Notes: generated from the letters alone by a model not told the origin. 64,000 nucleotides of DNA from Echinostoma caproni (GCA_900618425.1 UZAN01039468.1:71658-135657), one strand, 5' to 3'; shown: positions 36,356 through 48,485, numbered from the stretch's first letter. Translations and numbers: made by a program.

Positions 36356-36592
36356 GACTATATTGGACAAACTGGAACAAAACTGTCAACAAAGATCCGT
36401 GAATATCAATCGGTAGTCAGGGGACATGACCCACTATCATTGCTCGCCATCCACGAAGATCAAGAAAGACATCAGTTTGACTTCGAATCAGTGAAAATCA
36501 TCGACCAAGCCCGGTCAAGACACGCCAGAAAAATTATCGAGACCTCTCCAATAAACTCAATAAACAGGCACATCAAATTGAATCAGGTGTAG
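36356..36592 (+). mobile_element. Penelope-like element remnant, second lineage: GIY-YIG endonuclease end
   Basis: A 78-codon frame with no internal stop begins DYIGQTGTKLSTKIREYQ, continues SLLAIHEDQERHQFDFESVK, then IIDQARSRHARKIIE, and ends INRHIKLNQV before a TAG (36590-36592). YIG-TG-L--R--E, then H-x-H-FDF-S-KI-D-A----R--IE, then INRHI is the usual layout of the second half of a GIY-YIG nuclease domain as found at the C-terminus of Penelope-like elements. Compared with the 42 kb copy the wording is clearly different (INRHI ending instead of LCAQK), so this is another lineage. It lacks an upstream ATG and the reverse transcriptase, so it is a 5'-truncated copy. The frame is preceded by a TAG at 36353-36355. 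Confidence 0.85.
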
Positions 36593-36900
36593 ACGCCAAT
36601 GCAACTGAGGGATCAAATGACGCAACAAATGAACGTCACGCCGTGATCTGAGAACGGAACGAAGCCGCGATCAGGCCAGAAGCACAAACCGCTCTCGTCC
36701 CACCCGCACCCTCATCGCAGCTGTTCAACGGCGAACCGAGTAGAACACAGTGAGAACACATATATAAACAAACGAGTAAATGCTGAAAACTGCCATTTCA
36801 CAAGCGCTGATGATGTCAACTCGGCTGATACTGAAACGCCAGCAAACAAATTGTCAAACTCAACGAACGGGCGAAACGCAATTTCTAATCTGTTTTATCA
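36593..36900 (+). mobile_element. Probable 3' tail of the 36.4 kb Penelope-like element
   Basis: The DNA after the stop remains G+C-richer than its surroundings to about 36.87 kb, then reverts to AT-rich sequence. It contains CTGATGA-TGTCA-ACTCGGC-TGATA-CTGAAAC at 36807-36837, a stem flanked by hammerhead-core-like words. Penelope-like elements are known to carry hammerhead motifs in their terminal regions; here two extra bases (CT) precede GAAAC and no flanking stems were found. The right boundary is a guess. Confidence 0.45.
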
Positions 36901-37511
36901 CTATTTTCTTCAACACGATTCACAGAACAGCTTCACGACTCTAGCGGTTAGGCAGCAAAACAGTTTTTACTCTGCTGCGTTAGGATAAAACTAGATTGCC
37001 TAGCTGTATTGTCTGATCATGGTTTATTCCAGCGAATGCGTATGCTAATTGAGCCTGTTGGGAGTCTGAACAAAGATGGATCTGTAAATCCGAGCCCATC
37101 TACGCAGAATATTTTTAAGACTTCGAACTAACTTTAGATAAATTTATAAACAGAAAATTGGTTATATATCACCGTCGTGTTCACGCAGAATTGTAGCCAT
37201 GTGCCTGCTATGGAAAAAGAATTGACTAATAGATAATAAAACTCTATGCTCGCCATTTTAGTGGCAACAACAGTGCTTCTAATGACAAGTCTACGCCGAA
37301 TCCATCCCTAATTGTGTTGGTTAAACCAATAAACTGAAACTATATGTTGTATTCGTGAGCATAGGAAGGCCGCTTCCGAAATAACTTTATAGGTCTCGAT
37401 AAATTCAATGATCTGTTAGTTTGATAACCAACAAGAACAGCTGCTTATTTGACAGGTTTATGGGTACGATGCATTTAAAAAAGTCAAAGGGTCTCGTATA
37501 CAGAATCTTAC
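36901..37511. other. Non-coding stretch, nothing recognised
   Basis: AT-rich with short frames. Confidence 0.45.
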
Positions 37512-37671
37512 CATGTTCTCTCTGACTCCTTCGTACCAGAGTGTGGTACGGGAAAATTATATCAAAAATAGGACACAGTAATGTGCCATTATTAGGTATC
37601 TGAGATAACCGGTATAATCCGGGTATAGTGATCCCGAAGGGTATAGCTATTTCATCAGTGAACGAAGACAT
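37512..37671 (-). CDS. Candidate first coding exon, unknown protein
   Basis: On the minus strand an ATG (37671) opens 53 codons plus one base that end at a good donor, GAACATG|GTAAGA. The peptide begins MSSFTDEIAIPFGITIPG, continues LYRLSQIPNNGTLLCP and ends TLVRRSQREH. A TATAAAAG sits about 40 bases before the ATG. No domain is recognised, and the second exon was not found. Chance co-occurrence of an ATG, donor and TATA-like word in AT-rich DNA is possible. Confidence 0.25.
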
Positions 37672-37704
37672 GACTTTACTCAGCTTAGGTTGTTCACTTC
37701 CTCA

Positions 37705-37712
37705 CTTTTATA
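37705..37712 (-). promoter_or_regulatory. TATA-box-like TATAAAAG upstream of a candidate exon
   Basis: Read on the minus strand, GAGAGTATAAAAGTGAGG precedes the ATG at 37671 by about 40 bases. A TATA box normally sets transcription 25-30 bases downstream, which would leave a 5' leader of only about ten bases. Such words are frequent in AT-rich DNA. Confidence 0.15.
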
Positions 37713-38580
37713 CTCTCTTTCGTAAACTGAGAGTCCTATTTTCTTTCCGAATGTTAAATTAGTATTATCCCCGAGTTGATCTATTGCCATGATTATTTCG
37801 CCACTATCATTTCTTGTGATTGCAATGTCCTGGCCGGTCTTTGGGCGGTTTAGTATATCCAGGTGATCCTCCTTTGATAACCATTTGGTTGTTTCAATAG
37901 ATGATAGATATTACATGTAGATGAATGAAATATTTGGTGCGCTGTTATGAGATGAAAGAGCAGAAATTGTTAATTAAACCGCAGACGTTTTCAAACTAAG
38001 TTTCAGCGCCAGGTATGGTTTTATTCAAACACATAAAGACCACAACCTTTGAACAAACCATCGGTTGATTTTTGAAAATTCGCAGCAAACCTCTGTTAGT
38101 TATCTACTCGGATTCGTCTCTGTGCTGTTGGTTTACAAAACGTGTCACGCTTTGCCTGGTATTGAATGGAGTGTTTTCTCCGACATTAGCTAAACCTGTT
38201 GTGATTTGAATCACGAGCGTTTCTAATCATGTCGCTCTAATGGTCATTTGGCCGAAGTTGTGCGATTACGGTAAAAAGTAGTTCACTAAAAATTTTCAGA
38301 TGAATAAAGGTTCACATTGTCCTGTTTTATTATTTAAATTGCAAAGCAAAGTTTTCAAAGATCAGACGTTTAAAGAACATAGACCATAAAAAGATGGTTT
38401 ATTAGCCAGTTTCAGAATTGTGCCAGCAATTGGTATAGAGTGTGTGTGTGGGAGAGAGGTGGAAACCTTGTAATCAGTTCAATCAATGACAGGCGACTTT
38501 GTAACTTGCTCGAGTTTTAATCAGGAAACGGTCTTCCTTCAGTCTAACCATTGGGAATAAGAATTTCCGAAAATTCACAA
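37713..38580. other. Non-coding stretch, nothing recognised
   Basis: Short frames only. Confidence 0.45.
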
Positions 38581-38581
38581 A

Positions 38582-39045
38582 GTGGTTTTACACCTAATTG
38601 AAATAAATCACACTGTGGACCTGTCCGAGGATATCCGACCCTTCTATAAAGTTCGTGGGCGAATATCGAGGCAGGTTCGCTGTCGAATACTGGCTACAGC
38701 AGAAGCGGTTGGTATTCGTCTGCACTATTCCCCTCTTTGTGCCCAAAAACCCAATTTACGGTCTTAAGATGGAATCGTTTCTGGTAATCTGTGATTTAAC
38801 TTTATTTTAATTTCCATAGACAATTTTATCCCCAAGTAGTGGTATATATCGAGGTGTATTAACATGAATACGAATCTCTGAAAATGAGCTTGTTTACCAA
38901 TCTGTTGTTCTGTTTGAAGTGTGCTTTGTGGAACTATTTCGACGATAGTATTTATTCGTGACGATATGATATAGTCTTCGTGTGAATAAGGCGTGAGATA
39001 AAAGGCTAGGAAGTACTGGGCAGTTGTTTCGACCGGGTTGGATAT
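38582..39045 (+). mobile_element. Penelope-like element remnant, endonuclease end plus 3' tail
   Basis: From 38582 to 38767 the plus strand reads HLIEINHTVDLSEDIRPFYK, then VRCRILATAEAVGIRLHYSP, then LCAQKPNLRS and a TAA. This parallels the 42 kb copy (HLTTTKHIIDPASSFKPLL, then AKLLAISEALLIRLHNP, then LCAQK), so it is the same broad lineage but a distant member. After the stop, about 275 bases match the orphan tail at 25.3 kb. The piece therefore shows which tail belongs to which coding end. Upstream of 38582 no reverse transcriptase was seen, so the copy is 5' truncated. The 95-codon minus-strand frame over the tail is a shadow. Confidence 0.8.
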
Positions 39046-42000
39046 GGTCATTGAATTACAGGGAAATTTATTTCAGACGTGCTTTGGAACCCTGAACTAA
39101 TGAGAAATACAGACGTTGTCCAACAGAACCGAATGTTGTGAAGGTATTATATATCTGACTAAAATACGAAAATAGGAAAACAGGATTCGTTCATGTCACG
39201 CCATGGTTGAAAAGCGATTATAGCACGTGCGAAAATGCATGGGCACTTGCGTTAGTTGATACGAGCAATATCGATTTTTCAAGCCTGTACTCTTCTGGTG
39301 TGTTCGCTGTACCAGGTGCGGGTTGTTACATTTATTTGCTGGAAGTTACTTGTTCTAATACCGAGTAAACCGTTAAACACTCTTGTACTTGATGATCAAA
39401 GACCACAATCTGACAACTATGATCAATGTTCACTTCACCGAGTACTAGTTCTTCGACTAAGTATATCATCCTTTAACTAAACTGCACCCGCGGACCGCTT
39501 ATTTATTTGGATTCGCACCATGGAGAGAATGATTATATTTATTCTATGGTTAAATAATGCAACTATTGATTAAAACAGTCGAGAGACAGGTCTGCATTCG
39601 AACACGAATTGCCTCACTTGGTTATGTCTTAGATTTTGCTCTTGCTTACACACGGGATTTGGTAGTCAGCCCCAAATTTCAAATCATTATGCATGTTAGC
39701 TCCTTCATCGATAAACTTGTGTGCACACCCATTTACACACACACACCTAATGCTCGAGGGTGACCAAAACCTTTACTCGTTACGTTGCTCCATCATAAAT
39801 TAACGTCAATAATATTCTAATGCTGTGGATAACTGTGAATGTTCGTAGCGATAGTGGTTCTTATACATCTTTGGTTGACGATACGTTTAGCAATTATAGT
39901 CAGTTGCTTTCCTTGACTAACACGTGCTGTCACACGTGATCAGAAGTCAAGTGTACTCTTGCTTATCAGAACCGATCTTCGTACTTTGATATTACTTGTG
40001 CTCAGTGGTATTTGTTTTAAGGATACTTGACAGATCAGCTGTTAATACTGTTAATGCCAACACTTTCGTTCATCACAGACAGAGAAAACAACCCAGACGG
40101 CAGTGCAATTTGTCGATTAGGGGGCTTATAGACTTATCAGTGGTTAGCTGTTCCAAAGTGGTCACTCAGTATGGTGGATGCGTCGGCTTTCAAGCCGTGA
40201 TCATTTTCTTAAGCAATCAAAGTGGCAAGTCTCTGCTTAGTGTATGTGTGTGTTTGTGCCTGGGTGCGGTTGGTGGAATGGAACTGAATCTGTAGAGATT
40301 GTTGGATGTTACCGGAACCAACCATTACCTCATTGATTAAACTTTTGACGCAGCGTTACATTTCGTAAATGCGGTATTGTTGCTGTAGACGGATTGTGTG
40401 CATTTGACTGACCATTTGACTGACTGATTTAATTCTCTGACTGGTTGGTATAGACCCTTTGGTTACCTCACACACAGCAACTCGACTGAATTAGCACAAC
40501 CAAATTGATCCTATCGAAGCTGAGATCAGCCAAATTACTGATATAGAGCTTATGTAAATCGCCGAGGTCTTATAATAACTGCCTAGTGAACGTTACAAGC
40601 GGGTATCTTCAGAAACATGCTTCCTCGTTTTACTCATTTGTACCCAGAAGGACCACATATGTTTTTATCATTCCGCCAAATTTAACCCATCGGTTCGGTA
40701 AATAATCTATTGGTATAACTCAGGGTTTCCCACGAACGAGTTTTCCTTTGCTTACGTGGTGCACACGTTAGTCTCGTCAGTTGCCACTAAGCCCGATAGT
40801 CACCATACGAAACCAACTTATGAATGACGTGAATACATAGTTGCGCTTCAGCACTGGGAAAAACTCGGTTCTTCTCTGCTTCATTCAGCAATGTGATAAC
40901 ATAAAACCGTTGCATTGGGGAATGTTGACTTGAAAGTTGTAATTTACTCATGCCACAGCCTCCAAACTAAACCAACGCATTTCCATGAACCTGGACCCAA
41001 AATTTCAACTTGAATTCGACAAACATTAGCAACACGATCCATACAATTTCCATTACGTAATCGCTGTTCATGGAATTCGTTCTACAAAAAGGAAAACAGA
41101 TAGGGTACATTTGACCGCAATGGTATGCAGCCTCAACTGGGAACATTTTCTATCCATCTATCACAACGACGCCAACCTCATGTTCGACAATCCTGGTGTG
41201 TTAGGAATTAGTTAGATGAGCACCTGTCATCCATTCTCCCATTTCTCTATGTATCTTAAAGGAAAGTGCACTGCTAATCATATGGTTCTTATTTATCAGA
41301 ACCAAACGGAAATACAAGTTAGATAATGTGGGCTGGATGTTAAATATCGAGTGATTTGGATCTGGGGTAGGGAGGTATAGTGGATTGCGAGATTTGACCA
41401 TTTTTCAATCGACATGGATGAGAACGGATTGATTCGTTGCAGTACGCAGTATCATGACAGCAGAGAGGAACACCATGATACAATGTATTGACCAGGCTTA
41501 CAGAAAACACGCTGGCAGTTTTTTGCTAAAAAGTTACAAATTCGTCTTTCCTTCGCGTGTTCAACTCCTACCCAAATCGTGATTATTTCAAATTATTGTT
41601 AGTTATCGTGTACCTTGTGTGTTTTTCGATTGTTTGTGAATCACGTGACACGTCTTTGGTTTAGTGCAAACCAGGCCTGGTTATTTAAGTTTGGAATGAC
41701 TGCTTCACTTATTTATAGATGGCGCGGAGGACCTGTTGTGAGGTAAAGTGTGCCGTAAAGAACGGCCACAATTAGTAAATTCACAATGATTTTTCGCACA
41801 AATATCGCACAAAAACGGCGAACTTATTACTGAACGATACGATGGATTGTGTTATTAGACACACGGTATTTCTATTTTCTGTTTGAAGCAAACTTCGCCA
41901 ACATAAAAAACTTAGGTGCGTTATTCTTTCAGTTTTAGTCATCGATATGTTTTAAATCTATTCCCAATATGTGGTCATCGGTCAACAATCCTAACCCGAA

Positions 42001-42074
42001 TACATCCCAAATTTCACTAATCCAAGTGTTGCTTAATTTTAATTAACCAGGACAAAGTTTTCTACACGTGTTAG
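39046..42074. other. Non-coding stretch; CA-rich patch near 39.74 kb
   Basis: Apart from a short CACACACAC patch (39737-39745) and unremarkable frames (for example 39996-40295), nothing was recognised. Confidence 0.4.
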
Positions 42075-43027
42075 CATTCAAAAGACACAAAATCAATCCC
42101 ACTTCTTACGCAGGGTGAACATTTTGAATCCCTTTTGAGACAATTTAACTCTGTTCATCCAAATCTTTCGGTATCCCAAGAAGAAGAAAGCAATGACTCT
42201 CTAGCATTTTTGGATATAAGAATTACGAGGCGCTTAGATGGTACATTACAGCGGTCCATGCACAGAAAAGCAACATGGAGTGGTCAATATCTACACTACT
42301 CTCGCTTCTCACCCATGGCTTACAAACGTGGACTCGTTAAGCTCTGTTCCATCGCGCCATAAGAATTTGTTCCTCAGACACACTACGAGAAGAAGGAGAA
42401 TTTCTGACGAAAACGTTACCACGAAACGGTTACCCTGAAAGATTCATCGATATTCACAGTAAAAAATCTCAAAAAGGCAACCCATCGCCAACCGGTTCCA
42501 AGAAAGCCGTTTACATCAAACTATATTTTAAAGGCGATCACCTTTTGAACGATGTGCGTCAAAAGTTGAAGTCAGCTCTCAACCACACATTCCCAGCTGC
42601 TCAACTTCGACTTATTGCCTCTACTCGTGGAATCGATTTGGACAAACAGGTGCATGGTTGGCACTCCAGTTCTGTCTCACACACAGTATACCAGTTCACC
42701 TGCAGTTGCGGTGACGCATACATAGGCAGAACCAACCGTCAATTATCAAAGCGGATGGCCGAACACATTCCAAAGTGGTTGGTCAAGTCGATGACGCAAC
42801 CCACGCCCAGTAATCAGACGGTCACACGTAACCCAGAGTCATCAATTGCAAAACACCTCACGACAACCAAGCACATAATTGATCCCGCTTCCTCTTTCAA
42901 GCCGTTGTTACGTAATTGTAATGCAAAACTGTTGGCGATAAGTGAGGCGTTGCTAATCCGATTACATAATCCCGTTCTGTGTGCCCAAAAATTGTTGATC
43001 CAGTCAGTTCACTTGCCGTGGAGTTGA
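42075..43027 (+). mobile_element. Penelope-like retroelement, 5'-truncated: reverse transcriptase end and GIY-YIG endonuclease
   Basis: This is the best element copy. The first frame (from about 42075) reads LLRQFNSVHPNLSVSQEEE, then FLDIRITRRLDGTLQRSMHR, then KATWSGQYLHYSRFSPMAYK. It is the C-terminal (thumb-side) part of a Penelope reverse transcriptase, where FLD-----R---G-----HRK-T--GQYLHY-S--P---K is typical. After a frame change near 42342 the coding sequence continues to 43027 as SSDTLREEGEFL, NGYPERFIDIH, the linker KSALNHTFP, and then the nuclease: VYQFTCSCGDAYIGRTNRQL, SKRMAEHIPKW, SSIAKHL, SEALLIRLHNPVLCAQK. The CxC before YIGRT and the AEH motif are those of the GIY-YIG nuclease that such elements use for target-primed insertion. 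The palm with its catalytic aspartates is missing on the 5' side. With one frame break and no 5' half it is not autonomous. Confidence 0.92.
42336..42348 (+). pseudogene. Single frame break inside the Penelope coding sequence
   Basis: The upstream frame reads GLVKLCSIAP and hits TAA at 42360-42362. The alternative frame gives LFHRA and then RICSSDTL, which is what the family has at this point. Loss of about one base around AAGCTCTG explains the switch. A sequencing indel cannot be excluded. Confidence 0.75.
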
Positions 43028-46000
43028 CTTGTACATTTTTTAAAAATCCCACTTTTGGTAAAACAGAAGTCCATATGCCAAAAGCAAACATTCGGATAAT
43101 AAATGAACTAATTTGAAGGATATTTATTTCAACATGCAGTTCCGTTTTAAAACTGGACAGTTTTACACACGTAAACTTCGGTTGCAGGTGAGCTCCAATC
43201 CTGACAAATTGCCTCTGCTGAGCACCGTAAACCAGGTGACGAAAACGAATTCACATGAACTCCAGATGAACCAATCCACAATTTACAATAAGCATCTTGT
43301 GAAATCAGGTTTGCTGTTCAGATACCCATTTCTGCTTAAGATTACTTTTCAGAGAGCCGCTTTCATATTAGTAATAGTTTTTGTTGTCCTAACTGATAAC
43401 CGGAAATCAATCCGCTCCCTGCATTACCCGAAAATCTAAGATAGACATTGACTGAATATCACTATTTTATGTCTATTTCCAAAACATTGTTTTACGCAAG
43501 AACAATTTTTCATTTCGGCATTATGCTACTTCACACCTTGTCAGTAGTATATATTTTTATTTCAACATTCACATTGAATCCGATCCGAGAACCAAGCGAT
43601 TCAATCAAACCACAGAACTGTTTAATAACTACGTTGGGTTTCACTGACAGGTGTCTTGATGCTGACACATTGACACATTTGTCTGCTTATTGTTATCATC
43701 AAATAAAAATGGGCAAAACTTTCTAGATATCAATATGTGCATAATTTGTACAGCAGGGAATCACATTGCTTTCCACACATTATCGCGTTTATTTGAAAAA
43801 CGTTTACTCTTGTGATGTATTTCAATACCTAGACGTCTTATTTCGTACAAAGTTGTTACGCCGTTTACGATGATAGTGTTTGCCGTCGTCGTGTTCGACC
43901 TGCCCCAGGTGTCTCCGAACTTTAATCAAGATTGGAAGCATAAATATAACCGTGCACTTTAACAGTCAATTCACGTGATTATTTGCTTGTTCCGCTCTTT
44001 CCTCTCGCCCAGACTCCTTTGCGTTCAATAATCTGTAAACTCTTTGATAAAGCTATAAATATACAAAACGAGAAAAGACTGAACAATATACCAGCTGTTT
44101 GTTTGCAACGTACAGCCCAGTTCGATGGGATAGTGAGCGTGTGACTTCCCGTTTATGTCGCCGTCCATTTCGCCAGAATATATTAACCAGTATCTTGGAC
44201 AGTAATGATGACGTACCTTTCTTAGTAGAACAATCACCAAAACCTTTAATTTGAGGTAAGTACCATTTTCTGCACCATAAATTTACCGATCTTATTACTT
44301 ATTACGAACACACTCTATCTAAATAACAGATTGCGACGCTTAGATATATTGGAGAATGGAAGCAAGTTCAGATGATGTACATAGGTTTTTGAAAACTTAG
44401 CATTAGTATCTGTTGTATGCGACTTAAGGGAACTTACTGTTTTAAGAAAAGCTAATGAATATTGAAGAAGAAAATCACTTAATTACTGCACTTCCCATTT
44501 ATTTGTAGTGGAATGGGATGAATTTTTAATGCAACTTAGAGAATAGATCGCTTCAAGCTGTGTGTGTACCGAATCACTGGGTCGTAGGAATCACTTATTA
44601 GTCCCTGTGAACGGTTCTCCATTCTAGTTCTATAGAACTGCTCATAGATTTCGTAGTGATTCCTGAAAATAGGAAAACCGTCTTTGGTCAGATTTGCACT
44701 GGTCTGGTGGTTGAAGTCAGTTTCTCATCGACCTGTGTCACGGTCAACCCAAACGTCCAAAGTTTCACTTGATCATGTCCTCAGGCGCTCCTCAGTCTTT
44801 CCTCGTCCACAGATACAGCTTTGTTATGTGGATACAAATGATACGTTAGTAGCCATTATGTTTGTCAGTGATCAAATTTAGGATGGATGGTTCGTTTACA
44901 ACGAACTAGGGATAAACGACTCAGTATGACGCAATCGTGATAATTTCTCTGTCCAATCGATCGCAATGAATAACAATCGTCAAAAGGACTTTGAACGATT
45001 TCGAAGTTACTTACTAGTATTGCTCGTGTTAAACCGCAATAGATTATGACGCATGCAAAACTATGACCAACGTTTCACTTCACAGTAACAGGACAGAAGA
45101 AACTAACAAAATTTTACATATCAACTGGCTAAATGCCTGGTTTTTCAGACATATTTCATCCTACCATGTCATGGGAAATCTTAGTAATCGAGTATGCAAA
45201 GAATCTATTTGAATACACTTATTAGTAGAAGATCTGTCACTTGGAGTTTATAATCGATTTCACGGAATGTACTGAAAAGCAAAAGCGAACGGTCCGGAAT
45301 AATTGATCAATCCAATATTACGAGTCAATCTTGAACATGTACAGCTGAAAATAAATGAAGTTTGAATAAGTAAGAAAAGCAGAGGAACTTCAAGCAGCCG
45401 TTTTAATGAATCAAAGTTTCAAACCACCATACAATTGTGTATATTTTTTCGTTCAAATTTTTCACAAAATGCCCAACAAATGCCTTTGAATTCAAACCAA
45501 GTTCTGGATCCACCTGATTTTATGAGGAAATGCACTGTTGTTAGATCACATTTAAAAAATCCATCCGTGATTGACGTCTAGAAAGATATGATCTGCGAAA
45601 TAGACTAAGTCACTCAGTGATCAAGTTATCTTCGTTATGGTGCAAGCATTATATATCCACCTGGTCAGCAGTACAGGATTTATGTGGTGTAAACCTCCGA
45701 AAGAAGTTGGATTTGCTAGCTCATCTTATTGGACTGCTTAATCCGAGTCTCGCCGTAAATTCGGCGTCATAAGTTTCACGGGAATGATGTAAGCGCCGTT
45801 CGCAGTTTTGCCGACATATTTTTACGCTTCCCGAAAACCGGCAGTCAATGACATAATAGTTGGGCTGTCAATTCAAAACTAACATTTTGCTGGCAAATCT
45901 GACTGACAGCTACAAGAGTGTTGAAGAAGGACGAACTTGGCAAGAGTTTCTCCAAAACAACAAAACTTGTAGGGATTATGCACCACTTTGGTGCGGTCAT

Positions 46001-46944
46001 TTTTCCAATGACATTTACCGTGTCCGGGGTTCTTATATGTAACCTTCCACTCGTGTACAATTGATAAATTATTCTTTGGGTTCGCAAGTGAGACCAGTTT
46101 TTCAATCATATGATCGCAAATAAAATTGCAGAACATGTAGAAAGTGTTAAACGTAGAAGACTGCTAGGAATCGTTCGATGCAAACAGATAAAGAATAAAT
46201 CAACTCGGTTTCGTTGACTTTGGTAAGTGTCGTTGCCTCATATCGGTCAAAACTCAAACACCATTCGGAACGAATCCGATTGTACCTATCCCGATCTGGT
46301 AGACGGACGATGTCTATTTATGCATGCAAATCAACAGTCAGATAAACGTTCAAATATCTGTGGTAGTTCGCTTGCCAACCGGTCCCATAAGCTCAATCGT
46401 CATACTGACAGGATTCACGTGACACTGACCCAGTTGAAAATGGTTCCTTTCCGTTTAAAAGGTTCAGATAGTGGACTAGGTTTTTTGGGGGCTTGGACAT
46501 AAAGTACGACGAGGACAATCAATTTGTCCAAGTCGTTTGCATAAACGAGTTAGTTTCCAGTACCTATCATATCCGTGAAATATCATCTCACCGTCACTTC
46601 AGATCGATTGATTGATTGATCAATCTCTAGTCTGATCGAAATCAAAACCGATCACAGGTTCTCTGTACGCTCCCACTTGGTCGTTGGCTAGCTTCTCAGT
46701 TAGCGCGTGTGCCTGTGTGTGCGTGTGCATGCATATGCAAGGCCTGAGTTTGTGATGTCACATGCCAAGAAAGTGGCTCACACCAGAGAATTTACAATTG
46801 GGTGTTGATAGGCATGCGGCTTTTCTCTATCTCTCGTGGTCATGGAAATGTGTCTGCTTGCACAGACGTTCACCAGGAATACAGAAATACGCACCTACAT
46901 TAATTCATGTACTAACTTACATATGCACTGTCACTCAAACATGT
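43028..46944. other. Mostly non-coding; several unassigned frames
   Basis: The first few hundred bases may be the tail of the Penelope copy but do not match the 25.3/38.8 kb tail. At 45845-46136 three frames on both strands are open together, including one reading SYKSVEEGRTWQEFLQNN on the plus strand; without splice sites none can be preferred. Frames at 43113-43439 and 46227-46502 have no motif. Confidence 0.3.
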
Positions 46945-47030
46945 GTGTAGCGCGTGGTTAGCGCTTTCGGCCTGCTACCGGATACTGTTACTTTCACATT
47001 CTTAATCCGCCGGGGTACCTTACTCACACA
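46945..47030 (+). mobile_element. tRNA-head fragment (possible SINE)
   Basis: TGTAGCGCGTGGTTAGCGCTTTCGG (46946-46970) is a close match to a tRNA A-box region as found in SINE heads. A proper B box does not follow at the expected distance (only CGCCGGGGTACC), so the copy is decayed or truncated. Confidence 0.35.
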
Positions 47031-47848
47031 TATTGATGATCGGTGGTTGGAGGAGGGCGATATTCCTGTTTCGGTTTGAGGGACAACTTATGTCTGTGAA
47101 ATGATGGGTGGTAGTAGTTTTGGTGTTCGTGGTTAGGCATCTGTTCCTCCGAATTGTGTATTCAAAGCCGAATTGAATCCACATCACCGCCTCCTCGTTC
47201 TCGTGCACACATGCTTGCATGCACGGATAGGAGAGAGAGAGAGAAACACGCACCCACAAATAGAGGAACCGGGGGAATTTCTTCGTGTTCTGTTCGAATC
47301 ACTGGAATTGATTCCTATGTGAACCAATCGTGGTGTGTGCTTGTGTGCGCGCGTGCGCCCAACGCGTCTGTGTGTGCGTGTCTGCTTGTCGGCGACTGTG
47401 CAGGAATACACGAATGTAAATGCCTTTCAACAGATCAAATCATAAACTGGGCGCTAATTGGAATTTGAAGAGTTCCACTGAGTGAGTCCACCCGGTGTAC
47501 AACGAACGACTCAGCAATCAGACGTTCATCTCTTATAAGTAAGTAAGCCTATCAACCGTTGTTCATAGCTTTGATTGCGGATGAGTTATATGTATACGAC
47601 ATGAGCCCTCTTAGAAGCAGTGTATGTAGTACTTTGTTGTAATGTTTTGATCACTTGTATCGTTTGTCTCCTAGCACTCATAACGCTGAATATCATCATT
47701 GAAAATGTGGCTACCCCTCTTCCGATTTGTCCTAGTCGGAAAACACTTCGCACATTTGAGTTGAGCCGCATGCGATCACATTTCTTCCTGTTCTTGATAT
47801 GACCTCACATTGTGTGTTACACTAATCAACTGAGACAAAGATATCGCG
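47031..47848. other. GT/CA- and GA-rich stretch, no gene
   Basis: It holds patches of GAGAGAGAGAGA (47231-47242) and TGTGTGTGCG-type sequence (47333-47390). Open frames here (47154-47468 and its opposite) are produced by the low-complexity composition. Confidence 0.45.
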
Positions 47849-48485
47849 NNNNNNNNNNNNNNNNNNNNNNNNNNNNNNNNNNNNNNNNNNNNNNNNNNNN
47901 NNNNNNNNNNNNNNNNNNNNNNNNNNNNNNNNNNNNNNNNNNNNNNNNNNNNNNNNNNNNNNNNNNNNNNNNNNNNNNNNNNNNNNNNNNNNNNNNNNNN
48001 NNNNNNNNNNNNNNNNNNNNNNNNNNNNNNNNNNNNNNNNNNNNNNNNNNNNNNNNNNNNNNNNNNNNNNNNNNNNNNNNNNNNNNNNNNNNNNNNNNNN
48101 NNNNNNNNNNNNNNNNNNNNNNNNNNNNNNNNNNNNNNNNNNNNNNNNNNNNNNNNNNNNNNNNNNNNNNNNNNNNNNNNNNNNNNNNNNNNNNNNNNNN
48201 NNNNNNNNNNNNNNNNNNNNNNNNNNNNNNNNNNNNNNNNNNNNNNNNNNNNNNNNNNNNNNNNNNNNNNNNNNNNNNNNNNNNNNNNNNNNNNNNNNNN
48301 NNNNNNNNNNNNNNNNNNNNNNNNNNNNNNNNNNNNNNNNNNNNNNNNNNNNNNNNNNNNNNNNNNNNNNNNNNNNNNNNNNNNNNNNNNNNNNNNNNNN
48401 NNNNNNNNNNNNNNNNNNNNNNNNNNNNNNNNNNNNNNNNNNNNNNNNNNNNNNNNNNNNNNNNNNNNNNNNNNNNNNNNNNNNN
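47849..48485. other. Assembly gap (637 N)
   Basis: A run of N. Confidence 0.99.

Noticed and set aside
38764..39051. 95-codon minus-strand frame, similar to the one at 25330-25560
   Set aside because: The similarity is explained by shared Penelope tail DNA in the opposite orientation; it follows directly after the plus-strand endonuclease stop.
46227..46502. 91-codon plus-strand frame
   Set aside because: No motif, no splice boundaries, and composition like its surroundings.
47154..47468. 104-codon plus-strand frame
   Set aside because: Openness is caused by GT/CA and GA low-complexity sequence; an opposite-strand frame is equally open.
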